NCBI GenBank assembly: GCA_029204225.1
Contig: CM055094.1
Coordinates: 11,991,742 to 12,055,741, forward strand
Length of the DNA stretch: 64,000 nucleotides
Origin: Diphasiastrum complanatum
Taxonomy: Eukaryota; Streptophyta; Lycopodiopsida; Lycopodiales; Lycopodiaceae
Direction of reading: 5' to 3'
This document shows positions 46,262 through 61,037 of this stretch, piece by piece (within the stretch, counting starts at the first letter, position 1; the number at the start of each line of letters is the position of its first letter). The position numbers and the translations under genes are program-made. The notes below the pieces were generated by a model that saw only the letters and a list, made by a program, of their open reading frames with translations, searched no databases and was not told the origin of the DNA.

Positions 46262-47700
46262 CCATGAAGGGAGGAATATGATGCATTAATAGCCAACAAG
46301 ACATGGGAGCTTGTGGATCTTCCATCCAACAAGCACACCATTGGTTGCAAATGGATTTTTCGAGTCAAATATAATCAAGATGGCACAATCAACAAGTACA
46401 AGACAAGACTTTGTGCAAAGGGTTTTGCTCAAGTTTATGGACTTGATTATGAGGAGACTTTTGCTCCAGTTGCAAAGATGGTATCAATCATAATCATAAT
46501 TTTTATTGCTTGTTTTTTCAAATGGCAAGTTTTTCAACTAGATGTCTCTAATGCATTTTTAAATATATATCTAGGAGAAGAGGTTTATATGGATCAACCT
46601 ATTGGGTTCAAACAAGACAAGAACAAAGTTTTATTGCTCTTCAAAAGTCTCTATGGACTAAAGCAAGCTCCAAGATTGTGGTATTCTCGACTTAACACCT
46701 TTCTTGATTCACTAGGATTTAATCTTAGTAACTATGATCCTTCCCTGTATGTCAAGTTTTATGATAGAGATATTGTCATTCTTCTCATTTATGTTGATGA
46801 TATCATCTAACAGGAAGTTGTATCAAGTTAGTTGAAGAAACCAATATTGCACTTGGAAAAGAATTCAAGATGCAAGATCTTGGAAAAATTCATTACATAT
46901 TAGGATTAGAAATTGACTTCCATAATGAAAAAGCTTTTGTATGTCAATCCAAGTGTGCTCTTTTAATCTTAAAAAAGTTCAATATGCTAGATTGTAAGAG
47001 TATTGAAACTCCTATGGAGAAAATTGTAAAAGACCCTAACAAAGGTGATGAAAGATCCTTCTTGGACATCACTCTTTTTAGGAGCCTGATAGGCTCCTTA
47101 ATTTGGCTCACTAGTGTTCAGAAGTTGAGCCAAGCTATGCAAAATCCTACTATTCATCATTGGAAAATGGCCAAAAGGGTACTTAGGTACATATCTTCAA
47201 CCTATGATTATGGTTTGCTATATAAAAGTGAAGATCTTTCCATAGTTGGCTATTCTGACTCGGATTTTGCAAGTGATAAAGCAAATCGGAAATCTACAAG
47301 TGCATATGTCATACATCTTGGAGGAAACTTGATATCTTGGCTTTCCAAAAACGAAGATATTATATCATTCTCATCTTGTGAAGCTAAATATAAGGCACTA
47401 ACTACTACAACAAAAGAAGTGCTTTGGATCGAGAGGTTGCTAGTGGAGCTAAAGATAATCAAAGAAGATGATCTACCTATGATCATGTGTGACAATATAT
47501 CAGCACAAGCCCTTGCCAACAATCCAATATTTCATGCAAGGAGCAAACACATCGAGGTTTCACATCACTTCATGAGATAGAAGCTCATTGGAGGGGAATT
47601 TACTTGGAGCACATTGACACATCATCTTCTATTGCAGGTTTGCTCACCAAACCTTTGAGCAAGAATCCTTTCATCAAGAATCCATGCCACAAGTCAACAT
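46262..47700 (+). pseudogene. copia element C reverse transcriptase and RNase H
   Basis: RT is nearly complete: HTIGCKWIFRVKYNQDGTIN, YEETFAPVAKMVSI, QLDVSNAFLNIYLGEEVYM and LYGLKQAPRLWY. The catalytic YVDD is intact at 46790-46801. A stop and one-base shift at 46808 break it before the RNase H part (46870-47580), which has GYSDSDFASDKANRKSTSAY, SSCEAKYKAL and ARSKHIEVSHHF. The end reads LLTKPLSKNPF in another frame. It is the only + copia in the window with a near-full RT. Confidence 0.85.
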
Positions 47701-47716
47701 AGATTATTTTTAGGAG

Positions 47717-48195
47717 TGTTGAAAATGAAAAATCATCTATCTTGTCTTTAGGCTTGCCAAAAACGTTTTTCTATGTAAGTTTGTTGTTTCATAATGTAAA
47801 TGCCAAATTTGACCTAAAAGAAACTCGAGCTATATGGGTTTCTCAAAGTCTAGTTGGTAGTATACAACTTGCATATAGATTATAGACTTAGAAAAGTCAT
47901 TAATATGCTTGTAGAAACTCGTGGCATATCACATGCAATGGTTGTAAGTAATCCATAGTGACATGCAAGGCATGCACAAAGTGAAATGGACACATGCATG
48001 ATGATTTGTACAATTCTAGTTGGAAAAATGACACTTGGTAAAAGTAGGTAGAAATGCATGCATGAGAAGTGACAAATGTCACTAATACTCTAGTTTTCAC
48101 TGTTAGATGTGGACGGAAGGTGGATGGATATGGTTCTACCTCGAGCTACCTCAAACTCCATAAATATGTGTAGACATTCTCATAATCTTATCTTT
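47717..48195 (+). mobile_element. copia element C 3' LTR (family C1), truncated
   Basis: Starts TGTTGAAAATG after TTTTTAGGAG and matches the start of the LTR at 9545 over about 480 bp. It is cut near 48195 by gypsy sequence. Confidence 0.7.
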
Positions 48196-48239
48196 GCATA
48201 CCCTCAGTTGTTATCCATGTCACTGGGCAATTCAACCAT

Positions 48240-48930
48240 AGCTGCTATTACCACTCGGAGAACTACTGCGGATTGCACCACAAGCGAAAAGCCTTCTAGC
48301 TGAAAGGGCCAAAGCGGATGAGGATCCAGTAGCGCCTGAGCCATATATTATAAGGGCTATGAAGAAACAAGTAACGTCCTCCACATCAGTGCAGCATGGG
48401 AAAGTGAGGAACACAACATCACTTTGCCAATCAAACAGAAGAGATACGAGGACGAGACGACAGTGATAGATGGAAGATCGGGTGTTAATTTGATCTCCAC
48501 TACTTTGTACGAAAAATGGGGTTTACAAGGACTGAAGCCAACAAGATTCACCATCAAGCTAGCTGATCAATCCTGTGTGAAACCAAAAGGTGTAGTTGCC
48601 GATATCCCTGTAAAGATAGCAGGCATGCAGTTTGTGATTACTTTGGTAGTCATGGATATACCTGCATCTCCATATGTATACCATGTTTTACTGAGAAGAC
48701 CATGTTTGAGAACTGCGCAAGTAGTACACAACTGGGGTACAGGAAAACTCACCTTCGAGAATAGAGAGCAGGCTATAAAGGTTGATCCAACCACATGGGT
48801 GGTGAAATCTATTGCACCCAAAGCTGATGACGGATCATCCACGACAGATCACACGATTGATCGTCCAAGGGCAGCCAAGGGGGCTATTTTTGAATGTCGT
48901 GATATGGACGGATGCATTAGCAACTATTGA
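48240..48930 (+). pseudogene. Gypsy gag end and retropepsin
   Basis: A frame open at about 48256-48400 gives ELLRIAPQAKSLLAERAKA, a gypsy gag-protease linker. The protease frame (48424-48930) has TTVIDGRSGVNLISTTLYEK, in which the catalytic loop reads D-G-R-S-G rather than the family's D-G-G-S-G. It ends with YHVLLRRPCLRTAQVVHNWG, the second conserved protease block, with an Arg for the usual Gly. Activity is unlikely. The 5' LTR and gag are cut off by the copia LTR upstream. Confidence 0.75.
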
Positions 48931-49670
48931 CTGCTAGGCATGTCAATATGAATCAGATATGGAACCTAGTACATCTTCACCCAAGTATTACACTATGGAC
49001 ACACCCATCACATTTGGGGTGAATATGATAAATGTGGCATGGTTGTCAGCGGAATCTATTGAGAACCTAGTGGACGATGATTTGGTCTTTTGGCAACATG
49101 CTCTAACTTATAATAGAGAGATTGAGCTGACTGATGAACAGGTCTTACACCACATGGACCTAGATCATTACGGAACTAGGAAAGTACTAGCTCAACCACC
49201 GCAAAAGTCTACTATGGCGAAAGTCTCAAGGGTTGATCCACCCAAGGCACCTGCGAATAAGAAGAATCAGTTGGAGTGATCTACCCAATGAAGCGATAGC
49301 TACAGTGGATGTGGATATTCGAAACCATGAGGCGAATGTCACGGCAGTCCCGATGAAAGACAACAAGGACGAATCCAAAAAGAGCAAAAAGAAAGTATTG
49401 GATTCCTTGAAGTCAATCAAGATGGACTCAGATACAGCGTCATCTTCTACACAAGTGACAAAAAATCAAAAAATGACCAGTGAGGCTAAGATCAATATGT
49501 TGAAAGAGGAATCTCGACGAGCATCAGTTCACGAGATGACTGTCTTGCATGGAATTATAGTGACATGAAGGGCATTCCACCAACAGTAGTCCAACACACC
49601 ATACCCTTGGTGGATGGAGCAGTCCCCAAGGTAAGCCGTTATTAACGCTGCAACCTGAATTATACTAAGC
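48931..49670 (+). pseudogene. Gypsy linker between protease and RT
   Basis: Two frames (48959-49279 and 49233-49568) are charged and low in conserved motifs, as plant gypsy linkers are. The run-in to RT is seen at 49567-49625 (DMKGIPPTVVQHTIPLVDGA), which corresponds to the family's 'mpGi...vveHri.l..ga'. Confidence 0.55.
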
Positions 49671-51895
49671 TGATCAAGCAGGAGTTGCAAAAGCTGATGG
49701 ATGTAGATTTCGTCTATGAAATCGAACACATGGAATGGGTATCATCGATAGTTATAGTATCCAAGAAGAATGACAAAATGCGAATTTGTGTGAATCTGAA
49801 AGCGCTAAATGCAGTCACCAAAAATGACCATTTTTCTTTACCATTTACGGAAGGTGTCCTCAACAGGGTAGCTAGCGCCGAAGCCTACAGTTTCCTAGAC
49901 GGCTTCAGCGGCTACAATCAGGTGAAGATAGCCCCCCAGGACCAACACAAAACAGCAGTCGCCACGGAATGGGAACCTATGCCTATAAAGTGATGCCATT
50001 CGGTCTTGGCATTCAAAGATTATTTGCAAAAATTTCTAGAGATTTTCTTAGATGATCTGTGCTTGCATGGACCAAATTCAAAACACTTATCCAACCTGGA
50101 GAAGGTGTTACAAAAATGCTGTGAATACTTGATCTCTCTGAATCTAGAAAAATGTCAATTCTGGGTGACACATGGCTTAATTTCGGCCATATAGCGTCAA
50201 GACACGGGATCGCCATAGATCTATCTAAGATCAGGATCATTGTTGATCTACCACCACCGGGGACGATCTGCAAGGTCTACATTTTCATGGGTCATGCTAA
50301 CTATTATAGGATCTTCATTCTTAATTTTGCGGAGTTAGTCCAACCAATTTACAAACTCACAACGGATCCACATCGGAACGAGGAAGCCCTAAAGGCTTTT
50401 CAGAAGATTAAAGATGCATTGGTTTCAGCACCAATCTTATGCCCACCCAATTGGTCCATTGAGTTCCACGTGCATACGGATGCATCGAAATATGCAGTTG
50501 GAGCAGTCTTAACCCAGCCAGGTGAACACAAAAAAGATTTGCCAATCCAATTTGCAAGCCATTAGAGGAGTTTTGAGTTCCAAAAAGACCCTTTAAGAAT
50601 TCGTGCAAGATGCTTTTTTTATTATTAAAATAATATAGCACTAATACTTTTGACTTGCCATAACTTTTTAATTGTAGCTCAAAAGTATGTCTTGTAACAT
50701 ATCATTGGAAAGCCCTTGTTGAGCACTTTCCAATGCACTAAGCTCCGCTAAATTCGGACTTACCACTAGAAAGTTATGCCATTTTTAGTATGGAATCAAA
50801 ATGTGGACTCAAAAAGTTATGTTACGTAGATTTCAAATTTGAGTGTTTTGATTGGTCCACGTGTAAGAAAAATTTGAGAAAAATAATAAAAAAAAATCTT
50901 TACAAAGGGTCTTTTTTGGATTTAGAACTCCTCTAATGCGACAGCTCAGTGATACCGAAATGAATTATTCAACCATAGAGCGGGAAGCACTGGCAATGAT
51001 CTATGCGGTTAAGAAATTTTGACACTACTTGATGGCCACAGATTTTGCTTTTCATATGGACCATCAACCCTTGCTCTATCTCGTTAATAAAACTTGCAAC
51101 ACCGGAAGGATCACCAGATGGTTACTTCTGTTGTTGGAGTTTGATTTTCGGATAGCAGTTCGCAAGGGAAAACAACATTACATGGCAGATCACGTGTCAC
51201 GAATCAAAGGAAAGGAGATTGCAAACCAACCCGACGATGAGCTGGCAGATGTTGTCTTATTTTATGTGGACACAGTACCAGAATGGGCGGCCGACATTGT
51301 TGAATATCTAATGTGGAGCCAACCAGACAAATCTTTACCAAAGGCGGTATAGCAAAAATTGATCTTAAAGGCTAGACCTTATCAGTTGATTGCCGGCCAG
51401 TTGTATCGAGGAGGTTCAAATGGAATTCTTCGACAATGTATTCTTTCTCATGAGGCCACCCAGATCGTTTCGCTTTCACATGAAGGCATGGGTGGAGGTC
51501 ATTTTGCATTTGACATTACAGTTCGCAAGATCCTACAATCAGGATGTTGGTGGCCAACGATTCAAAAGGATACGGAGGAATACTTGAAAAAGTGTGATGT
51601 GTGCCAAAGGGCAAGGAGACCAACGAGATTAAATTACGACTTACTACACCCGGTCTTAGCCCAAACACCATTCAAAAAGTGGGGATTGGATTACATCGGT
51701 CCAATTCACCCTGCAGCAAGGAGTTCTCAGGCTTGATACATAATCGTAGCCACAGACTACCTCACCAAATGGGTCGAAGCCAAGGCAGTAAGAGTAGCTG
51801 ATGCTAGGACCACTGCCAAGTTCCTTTATGAAAATATCATTATACGCTTTGGATGCCCGATGGAGGTAGTCAGCGATCGCAGAAGCCATTTCCGA
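49671..51895 (+). pseudogene. Gypsy RT, RNase H and integrase
   Basis: RT: VSSIVIVSKKNDKMRICVNL, a short deletion at about 50010 removing the GMPFGL..AP block, then FLDDLCLHG with both Asp intact (50045-50059). RNase H part 1 has VHTDASKYAVGAVLTQP. It is split by a MITE (50561-50937) and resumes QLSDTEMNYSTIEREALAMI, with a stop at about 51020. The integrase zinc region has HEGMGGGHF and CDVCQRARRP, and the core KWGLDYIGPIHP (first Asp) and EVVSDRRSHF (second Asp). The sequence then leaves pol at about 51895, before the catalytic Glu. It is closely related to the reversed copy at 24.93-26.88 kb. Confidence 0.85.
50561..50937. mobile_element. MITE inside gypsy RNase H, 377 bp
   Basis: The uninterrupted relative (near 26030, -) reads CAAGCC then GACAGCTCAG; here 377 bp separate them. 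The ends are inverted: ATTAGAGGAGTT on the left and AACTCCTCTAAT on the right. The match extends imperfectly for about 35 bp through AAAAAGACCCTTT. The core contains one copy of the module that occurs twice at 10.34-10.68 kb. No coding capacity. A non-autonomous DNA transposon is a strong inference; the target duplication is unclear. Confidence 0.85.
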
Positions 51896-51916
51896 CCGCT
51901 AATCATCACTGCTAAC

Positions 51917-54900
51917 ATGGCCTCCTCATCCTTTGAAGACTCTGGCGCCAAACAGGTGATCCAGCGTGACATCCCCGAGGCCACAGAGATTTGGCCTCTA
52001 CCCTCTGACACTCCGATCCAACCATGGCTACAAACAGCCGGTCCACTTCTAGTGGCAATGGATTTTTACCCGGCACTCTTCCATTCTGAGATTAACATGG
52101 GCCTCACCCTTCACGCTTACACCACCTGGGACGAGAAAACGACTCGCTTTCACTTCTTGTACCAAGGTACCACATACAAGATCAGGATTAATGCAGACTC
52201 GATGGTCACCGTTGGCATTATGTTCGGTGATCGTCAACCCATCTCCCATCGCCACACCAAAGCTCTAATCAAATCGTTCGTCATCCAAACCACACCAGAA
52301 ATTCCCATCCAGACTAACAATGGTTACCTGATAGAAGATATCACGGAACCCGTCATTCAGACGGCTGCACATCTGTTGAATAACTTTCTAGTTATTTCAA
52401 CATTTTGCAAGGACAGAATCCAGTCTACGCTACTGAGTCAGATAGTGGAATCCTTTCTAGAATTCTCTGGTCCCTTCGTTGTGCCATACGACTGGCATAG
52501 CTTCCTTATTCGAGAACTAACCAGCTCCATCAAACCCAACAACCTTGAGTGAATCGTAGCAGGCCCCCTGTTGTGTAACTTTGTCTGTGCACTTCTCAAG
52601 ACGAAATTGTGTGGTTTCCAATGCTCATCCCTTTTGTCTACCCTCGTGCCACATACTAACCTTTATCCGCCATCTCAAGCATCCACCTCCTCCCAACCTA
52701 CAGTTATTAACACAACTGCCAGCAAACGAATGTGTGGCGCTGCCTCTACATCCACATCTCCACCTGCTACCCGAAGACGCACCTCCACTACCGCACTAAC
52801 CACCCCATTAACAACCGCCACTTCCTCTTCCGTGCAACCCCCCACTCCGATTTCTGTTGTCGCTACGTCTCTTTATGTTCCATCCACATTTGTTTCTATC
52901 TCCATCCCCGTTTTTTTGTTGATACCACTCCTATTTCTCTTCCAATATCCACTACTCCATCCACCATCACATTTTCCATCACTCATGCTGCCACCGTTGC
53001 TTCCATTCCATTCAATCCCTCTGATTCTCAATTGTCTCCCAAAAATCTGGCGTGGATGCAAGTCATCCGATTTTTCACCCCCACATCAGACGCTTTCTGC
53101 TCCATCCTCACCTTCTTCCATACTCCACACCACCCTCCAGTTTCCTTCTGTTCCTCTCATCCTCTCGTTCGAATAAACCATCCTCACCCCTGTTTCCACA
53201 GTTGCTTCTCAAACCCCACCTGCTTCGCCAACAAAGGTTGTCGAGGGCAACCAACCGTTACCTGATGACGCATTTGTCCAAACAGTGTTTGCACCATCGC
53301 CAGATCAGGCTGATCCTACCGCCCCAGATGGCATCAGGTCCAATGAGAACTTGATAGAAGACAATGACGATGGTACTCCACAAGTCGTCGGGGCCGATAC
53401 AACAAAAGCCCCTGCCAGTGCCAGTGTACCGGTTGCTCCCACAGATCTAACGACGACGTACCAAACTCTGGGGAAATACATCCTGGATGCGGTACCGGCC
53501 AAAGCCATTCTGAAAAACATGGTACTACACCTGGCGACGAATAACACACAGCTGCGAGTAGACCTCACCAAGCTGCAACAAGAGCTAATTGTGGCTCAGC
53601 AACACGAACAAGCAGGGCACCAGGAGATTGCCAAGCTACAGCAAAAGGAGGAGGGCCTCAACAAATATATCCAAAGCATCTCCAAAGTGCTGACTGAGGC
53701 CTCCACAAAGGTGCGGGAGCTTCAAGCTGAAGCATCCCAACAGCTTGCCCCCATCCAGGCGCAACTTAACCTTTTGGAAGCAGAGAATATGCACCTGGGG
53801 ACGAAGGTCAAAGCACTACAAGAAGAAAAGCTCGTCTGGTTAACTCAACCTGCACCAGACTCAAGGCCGCTTTCTCAATCAGAAATGAATCTTTTACGAC
53901 GTCAGGTGCAGGTTTATGCCAAACCCTAAACAGCTACTAGGCAGAGCTCAACAAATATCGGGCAAGCACAACGCACGAGCTCACCCAGGCCAAGCAAGCC
54001 CTCAAGGCCTGCCAAAAATTCATGGAAACGAAGGCCCAGCCCACCCCCGTGGTAATTCCACCGCCACCTACTTTTGACTTGCACAAGCCACTACAAGCCA
54101 AGACCAAAGCCAGCAGCCAACAGAGGAATTTCAACAAGATCAAGGGTCCGAAGGCCAGGACCAAGGGCAGACAGATACGGCTACTGAGACGTGAGACCAG
54201 GGCCAAGGTGCAACTACCAACCAAAGCCAAGCCACATCATCCAAAGGTTCGCACGATATCTGTCAGTCGGGCCTTCCGAAGACCGAAGTCCGTGGAGGAG
54301 AAAATCAATGAATTTTTATCAAAGTATCCCCAAGAGGCGGCTGGCAGATATCGTTTTCTGCTCAAACAATCAAGGGCAACGAACTGCAAGTACTACCTGC
54401 TCTCCAACCACAACCAGAGTGGCGTCAGCAGTTGTTCGAAAGAGACCCTACGGCCATCAGGGCCTATGTGACGAGTCCACAACAATTACGGGTGAACGCA
54501 CACTTCTTGCCATGTCCACGAAGATCCAAATGGGCGGAATGCGACACCCCTATGGACAAGATCACACTTCAGAATCTCAATTGGCCGGTCATATAATCAG
54601 AATATGGGTGGACTACGGATGTAGACACTAGAAGAGCTCTCACCGCATTCGCCAACCAATACATCAATTGCCCTGATCCCACAGCCCGCGTGACAACCAC
54701 TTACGCCCGAAACTTAGAACATCTGATGGGGATCGAAACTAAATGAGACAATTTTCTCCCATCCATATTCTTTGATGTTAATAAGGTGTTACCTTCAGAC
54801 AAAATTGAAGATCAGCTGCCAATAGCTTGTGTCTATTACCAAGCTGCACTTTAGGGTGATCCATGGACACGCCGATTCCAAACACGGGTCAACCAAGATT

Positions 54901-55033
54901 GGTTGCGGGGGGCCCACAAGTCTCTTCACACGCCAAAAGACTTGAAGAAATTGGACCGCCTCAACTTTATGGAGGACATCACCACCTACCTCATCCGGCA
55001 AAGGCGGGCGAAGAAAACGCTCTACTAAATCGG
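51917..55033 (+). pseudogene. Long unassigned ORF (family X1) ending at an LTR
   Basis: From ATG 51917 (MASSSFEDSGAKQVIQRD) one frame runs to 53929, broken by TGA at 52550 and TAA at 53174. Its N-terminal 211 residues are globular-looking (TTRFHFLYQGTTYKIRIN). A Ser/Thr/Pro-rich middle follows. Residues from about 53465 on are a likely long coiled coil (LRVDLTKLQQELIVAQQHEQ, LNLLEAENMHLGTKVKALQE). In shifted frames it continues through HELTQAKQALKACQKFMETK, a basic stretch, SVEEKINEFLSKYPQEAAGR, and a tail (FMEDITTYLIRQRRAKKTLY) shared with 37.7-38.09 kb. I see no protease, RT or zinc knuckle. It could be an env-position ORF downstream of pol, or the gag-like protein of a pol-less element. 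Both copies abut the same LTR. Confidence 0.55.
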
Positions 55034-55074
55034 CAGAGTGCCGAGGGACCGGCACTACTTCCGGCTGTGGGTCC

Positions 55075-55897
55075 TGTTGGGGGTATTCCCAACAAAGTGT
55101 AAATAAATAAAATCATTCAGGAAAATGTGTTGCGAGGGCATGGCATCCTGCGCGCGTAACCCCATGGCCCAATGAGCATGCAAGTAAAGTTGTAAATAAA
55201 ACAAACTTGACTTGGGCCTTGGAATTAAAATAAAACTAGAGGCCCAAAGTCATTTTTAAACTTAGAGATTATTTTTTAGAATTGGGTCCAAATTGGGACT
55301 CACATAAATCTTGTGATTACCAATGTACTTTTTGTGGACCCTTGGATCAAGTTGGGTCCAAGATGAATGGATAGGATCATTGTGAATACTAGCCGATAGG
55401 ATTGAGGGACAAGGGCCTTCCCCATTTTATAAAAAGGCACCATTTGTACACTATTTTCATGCTTAATGAGGAGGAGGAAACTCTACCAATTTTGGAAGAG
55501 AAGCATCCTCATTTGCAATTCAATGCTTGCTATTGCTCTTGTTGTTTTCTATTGCTTTCAAGTTCATGCTTTTTGGTTTCAATAGTTTATGTTTCTCCTT
55601 TAGCAAGTACAATGTGCATTTGAGCTAACCTCCACCCTCCCTCTATCTCTCTCTTCTCTATCTCTTCTATCTTCTATCCGCTCCATCTTATTTAATCACC
55701 CCCTTCCTTTCACCTACAATCATGATGAATGTTAGTGTAGAGTAGAGTTAAGGGAGAGTAGTGTTAGTGGTGAGTAGAGTTAAGGGAGAAAGTAGGAAAC
55801 TAACTAAAAATAGCATCTATGCATAGTTAGGTAACTATCCAGTGAACCCTTGTTGACAGGCGGGAGTGCTATACTACGCGAGATCTTCGACCCTACA
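55075..55897 (+). mobile_element. Gypsy-like LTR (family X1), full length 823 bp
   Basis: TGTTGGGGGTATTCCCA start, CCCTACA end, primer-binding site two bases later. Near-identical over most of its length to 57057-57868, and more distant from 38092-38886. Confidence 0.9.
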
Positions 55898-55898
55898 G

Positions 55899-55916
55899 TG
55901 GCGCCGTTGTCGGGGA
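55899..55916 (+). other. Primer-binding site, tRNA-Asp type
   Basis: TGGCGCCGTTGTCGGGGA differs by one base from the TGGCGCCGTTGCCGGGGA site known from Athila-type gypsy elements. Confidence 0.8.
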
Positions 55917-58224
<2,308 letters not shown>

Positions 58225-58227
<3 letters not shown>

Positions 58228-58890
58228 CAAACAAAAATCAAGCACCAACCTCAAGCACAGATCTTCAAGCACCAACCTCAAGCACGGATTGCCTTCAATC
58301 ACTCTCAATCGCTCCAAAGATGCTCCAACCTGCAGAAAACATAGTGAGAGAGAAGACATTGCCACATCTAATGCATGAAAAGACTAGGTGGCACAATTAG
58401 ACATAGTGAGGTGGTTTGAATAAGTCTAGATAGCTTGAGAGGCGGATTCATAACTCCAATTCAACTCAAAGTAGGAGGAGAGTCCATGGATCTATATATA
58501 TGTGATGTACTCTCATTGAGAAAATGATGAAATATGTGTGTAATGCGAATTTGGACACAAGCTCTTTGTGCCCTCTCTCTCTACTCGAGTTTTGTACTTT
58601 CATTTTCTCTCTCTAGCTGAGTTGAGGCATTTATTGTGCTTAGTTTCATGTTTTGTGAACAGATCTTGCTTGTAACACAATAATATTTCTTGTATGATCA
58701 GCTTTCCTATTGTCAATCAATGCTAGTCTGATCTTTATGGTATTATTGGGCTTAGGAGATCAAAAGTACATGTGTAGGGCATCCCACACGTGTGAATTCA
58801 ACATATCCATATGAGAATGTCAGATTTTGCAATGTCGGATTCTGATGTCCACTTCAAAATTTGGTTGTCGCCACAATTTCCTGATCACCG
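58225..58890. other. No gene seen
   Basis: A short duplication (TCAAGCACCAACCTCAAGCAC at about 58237 and 58265) is present. A CACACGTGTGAATTCAACA near 58780 could be the end of another LTR. No protein motif. Confidence 0.3.
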
Positions 58891-58899
58891 GACTCCCAT

Positions 58900-59862
58900 T
58901 ATTGGATTATTTGCTTGGGCATCGCCCACGTCAGAATCCATGCAACATGTTATTGTGACTCTTTATCAATAGCTTCTTTCTAGAGATCGGAATTGGCTGA
59001 CCGAGTGCCTCTTCGACAGTCGTCGGCTCTTGAACAAGGTAAGTTGCAAACTCGTCGATATACCTAATAGCTGGTCTGCTGACTCTTGTCGATCTTCTGG
59101 GTGATGATCAAAGTTGATCTTCATCATGCTGTAGTTGTTGAACTACAACATCATCATCTTTAGCTTTGTCGTTGATAAGTTTTTCATTGAGAGTAGACAA
59201 GCTTAGACCTTCAATAGGAATAGTCGAATTTGGAACTTGAAAGTTCGATGTTCTGGAAGAGTTTGAAAGTTTGAATATACGAGCTTTGCCTTTACCTTTG
59301 AGATCAATAAACTGATCTTCGATGAAGATGACATCTTGGCTACTGAATATCTTCGACTCGACAGGATCATACAACTTATAAGAGTGTAGCTGATGAGATA
59401 GAGTTGATACTCTAGAAGTCAAGTTTCTTCTTGAGATTATGTGGAATTTGTGCATAACCGATACATCCAAAAACTCGTAAGTTCGATAAAGAAGGTTTGG
59501 AACCTGTCTAGACTTTGTATGGTGTTTTGTTTGAGAGACCTTTAGTAGGACATCTATTCTGAATATAAGTTGCAGTTGAAACTGCTTCAGCCCAAAAGGA
59601 CTTCGGAAGTGTCGTATGTGATAACATGCACTTTGCCGATTCGACTAAGGTTCTATTCTTTCTCTCAGCAAGACTATTTCACTGAGGCGAATATGAGGTA
59701 ATGTATTGCTACTCAATGTTGTTGTTAGGGCAGTACTCCTTGAATTCGGTAGAAATATATTCTCTCCCATTGTCAAACCTCAATGCTTTGATTCTTTTAC
59801 CAGTTTGATTTTTTGCATGCTCTTTGAATTGTCGAAACTTGTTGAAAGCCTCCGATTTATGG
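58900..59862 (-). pseudogene. copia integrase and pre-RT linker (reverse strand)
   Basis: Read on the -: FRQFKEHAKNQTGKRIKALR, FDNGREYISTEFKEYC (second Asp near 59785), SLAERKNRTLVESAKCML (Glu near 59675), FWAEAVSTATYIQNR and LRVFGCIGYAQIP. The C-terminal part (59470-59108) has KIFSSQDVIFIEDQFIDL. The linker EPTTVEEALGQPIPI, near 58980-59025, matches element B. RT does not follow. Stops and shifts are frequent. An LTR inserted at about 59865 removes the first Asp. Confidence 0.8.
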
Positions 59863-59870
59863 AGAGCCGC

Positions 59871-60565
59871 GTGATCGCGAACAAAAAGGCTTCGAGGTCC
59901 GAAGACATGAAGACAACGAACAGAAAAGCTTTGAGGTCCGAAGACATGAAAACGACGGCAGATCTCCACGCGTGAAAGAATAAATGAGATCGCGAAAGTA
60001 GCAGGAGGATGTCGTCCTCCGAAGACTAACTGGATACCGTTAGGACATGCCTAATCAGCCATTCTTGTAATCTCCTAAGTGTTCTCCTCTCCACATATAT
60101 GTAGATCTTAATTATTAATCAAGTACTCATAGCAGATTGGCAATATACCAATATAAGTTGAGCACTGTGTAGCCAGCAAACAGAGGTTCAAAAAGTCTAC
60201 TAGTAAGCGCAAAAAGCTTTTGATTCGTGAAAGACAGAGTTTCTTTCACGCCGACGCGTTGTGCGATCTGTCACAATAGCGCTTAAGGAATTCTTTGATA
60301 ATGCGGTAGATATTTTATGCAGAAGAGTTTTTTTGTCTTGAACAATATTCAAATGTTTAATTGTCTGATAGTTTTATGTCTATAATTAGCTGGTTTCAGT
60401 CTTATTTCGCACATTAGTTTTACCTTGTTGAATGCATAAGTATATTCTACGTAAATTTTTGTGTTTGTCGTCACTTTGGAGGATTGTAGATCCTGTCACA
60501 GAGGGCAGTAGACCTGAGGACAAAATCAAATTCCATCTGGGTTTGTTTCTGTGAGAATCTCAACA
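59871..60565 (+). mobile_element. LTR of another element, with degenerate primer site
   Basis: Ends CTCAACA at 60565, followed by TGGGTATCAGAGG (60567), one inserted G away from the tRNA-Met site. The start near 59871 is approximate. It opens with a tandem pair of about 55 bp (GAGGTCCGAAGACATGAA at 59894 and 59934). Confidence 0.55.
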
Positions 60566-60566
60566 G

Positions 60567-61037
60567 TGGGTATCAGAGGACGAAACAATTTGTGTCTGGA
60601 TACCCACTACATAGGATCTCAAAAGCTTTGTCCGATTTGCCCTAGGATTTCAGTTTGCAATTTTATGTTTGTATGTTGGAGTTCTAACTGCGCAGGAAGT
60701 TTGCTTGATCAAAATAACAACACTGTAGCAGGAAGGTGCATCAATTGAAGAAGGTGATTCCTAGATGCAGACTACAAAGGCGAGTACCACTGAAGTAGCA
60801 GCATCATAATTGGCTCAGCATAATATGAGTTCGGTGAAAGTATCATCACGTCGTCCCAGTACAAACCGGATTCCATCCAAAATAATGTCCAAGAAATGGA
60901 GAGTGAACCTCTGACACCCAACAAGAGCGGGAAATTGTAGAGCAGGAACTAAAGAAGATGAAGCCGAAGCTGCTGTTATTGACGAAGACACATACCTCAA
61001 ATTCTTCGGCCGCATAAATTCCACTTGTAAATGACTT
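60567..61037 (+). other. Leader and possible start of gag
   Basis: ATG at about 60764 (MQTTKASTTEVAAS, then a stop) looks like a degenerate retroelement gag start. No further gag motif is seen. Confidence 0.3.
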
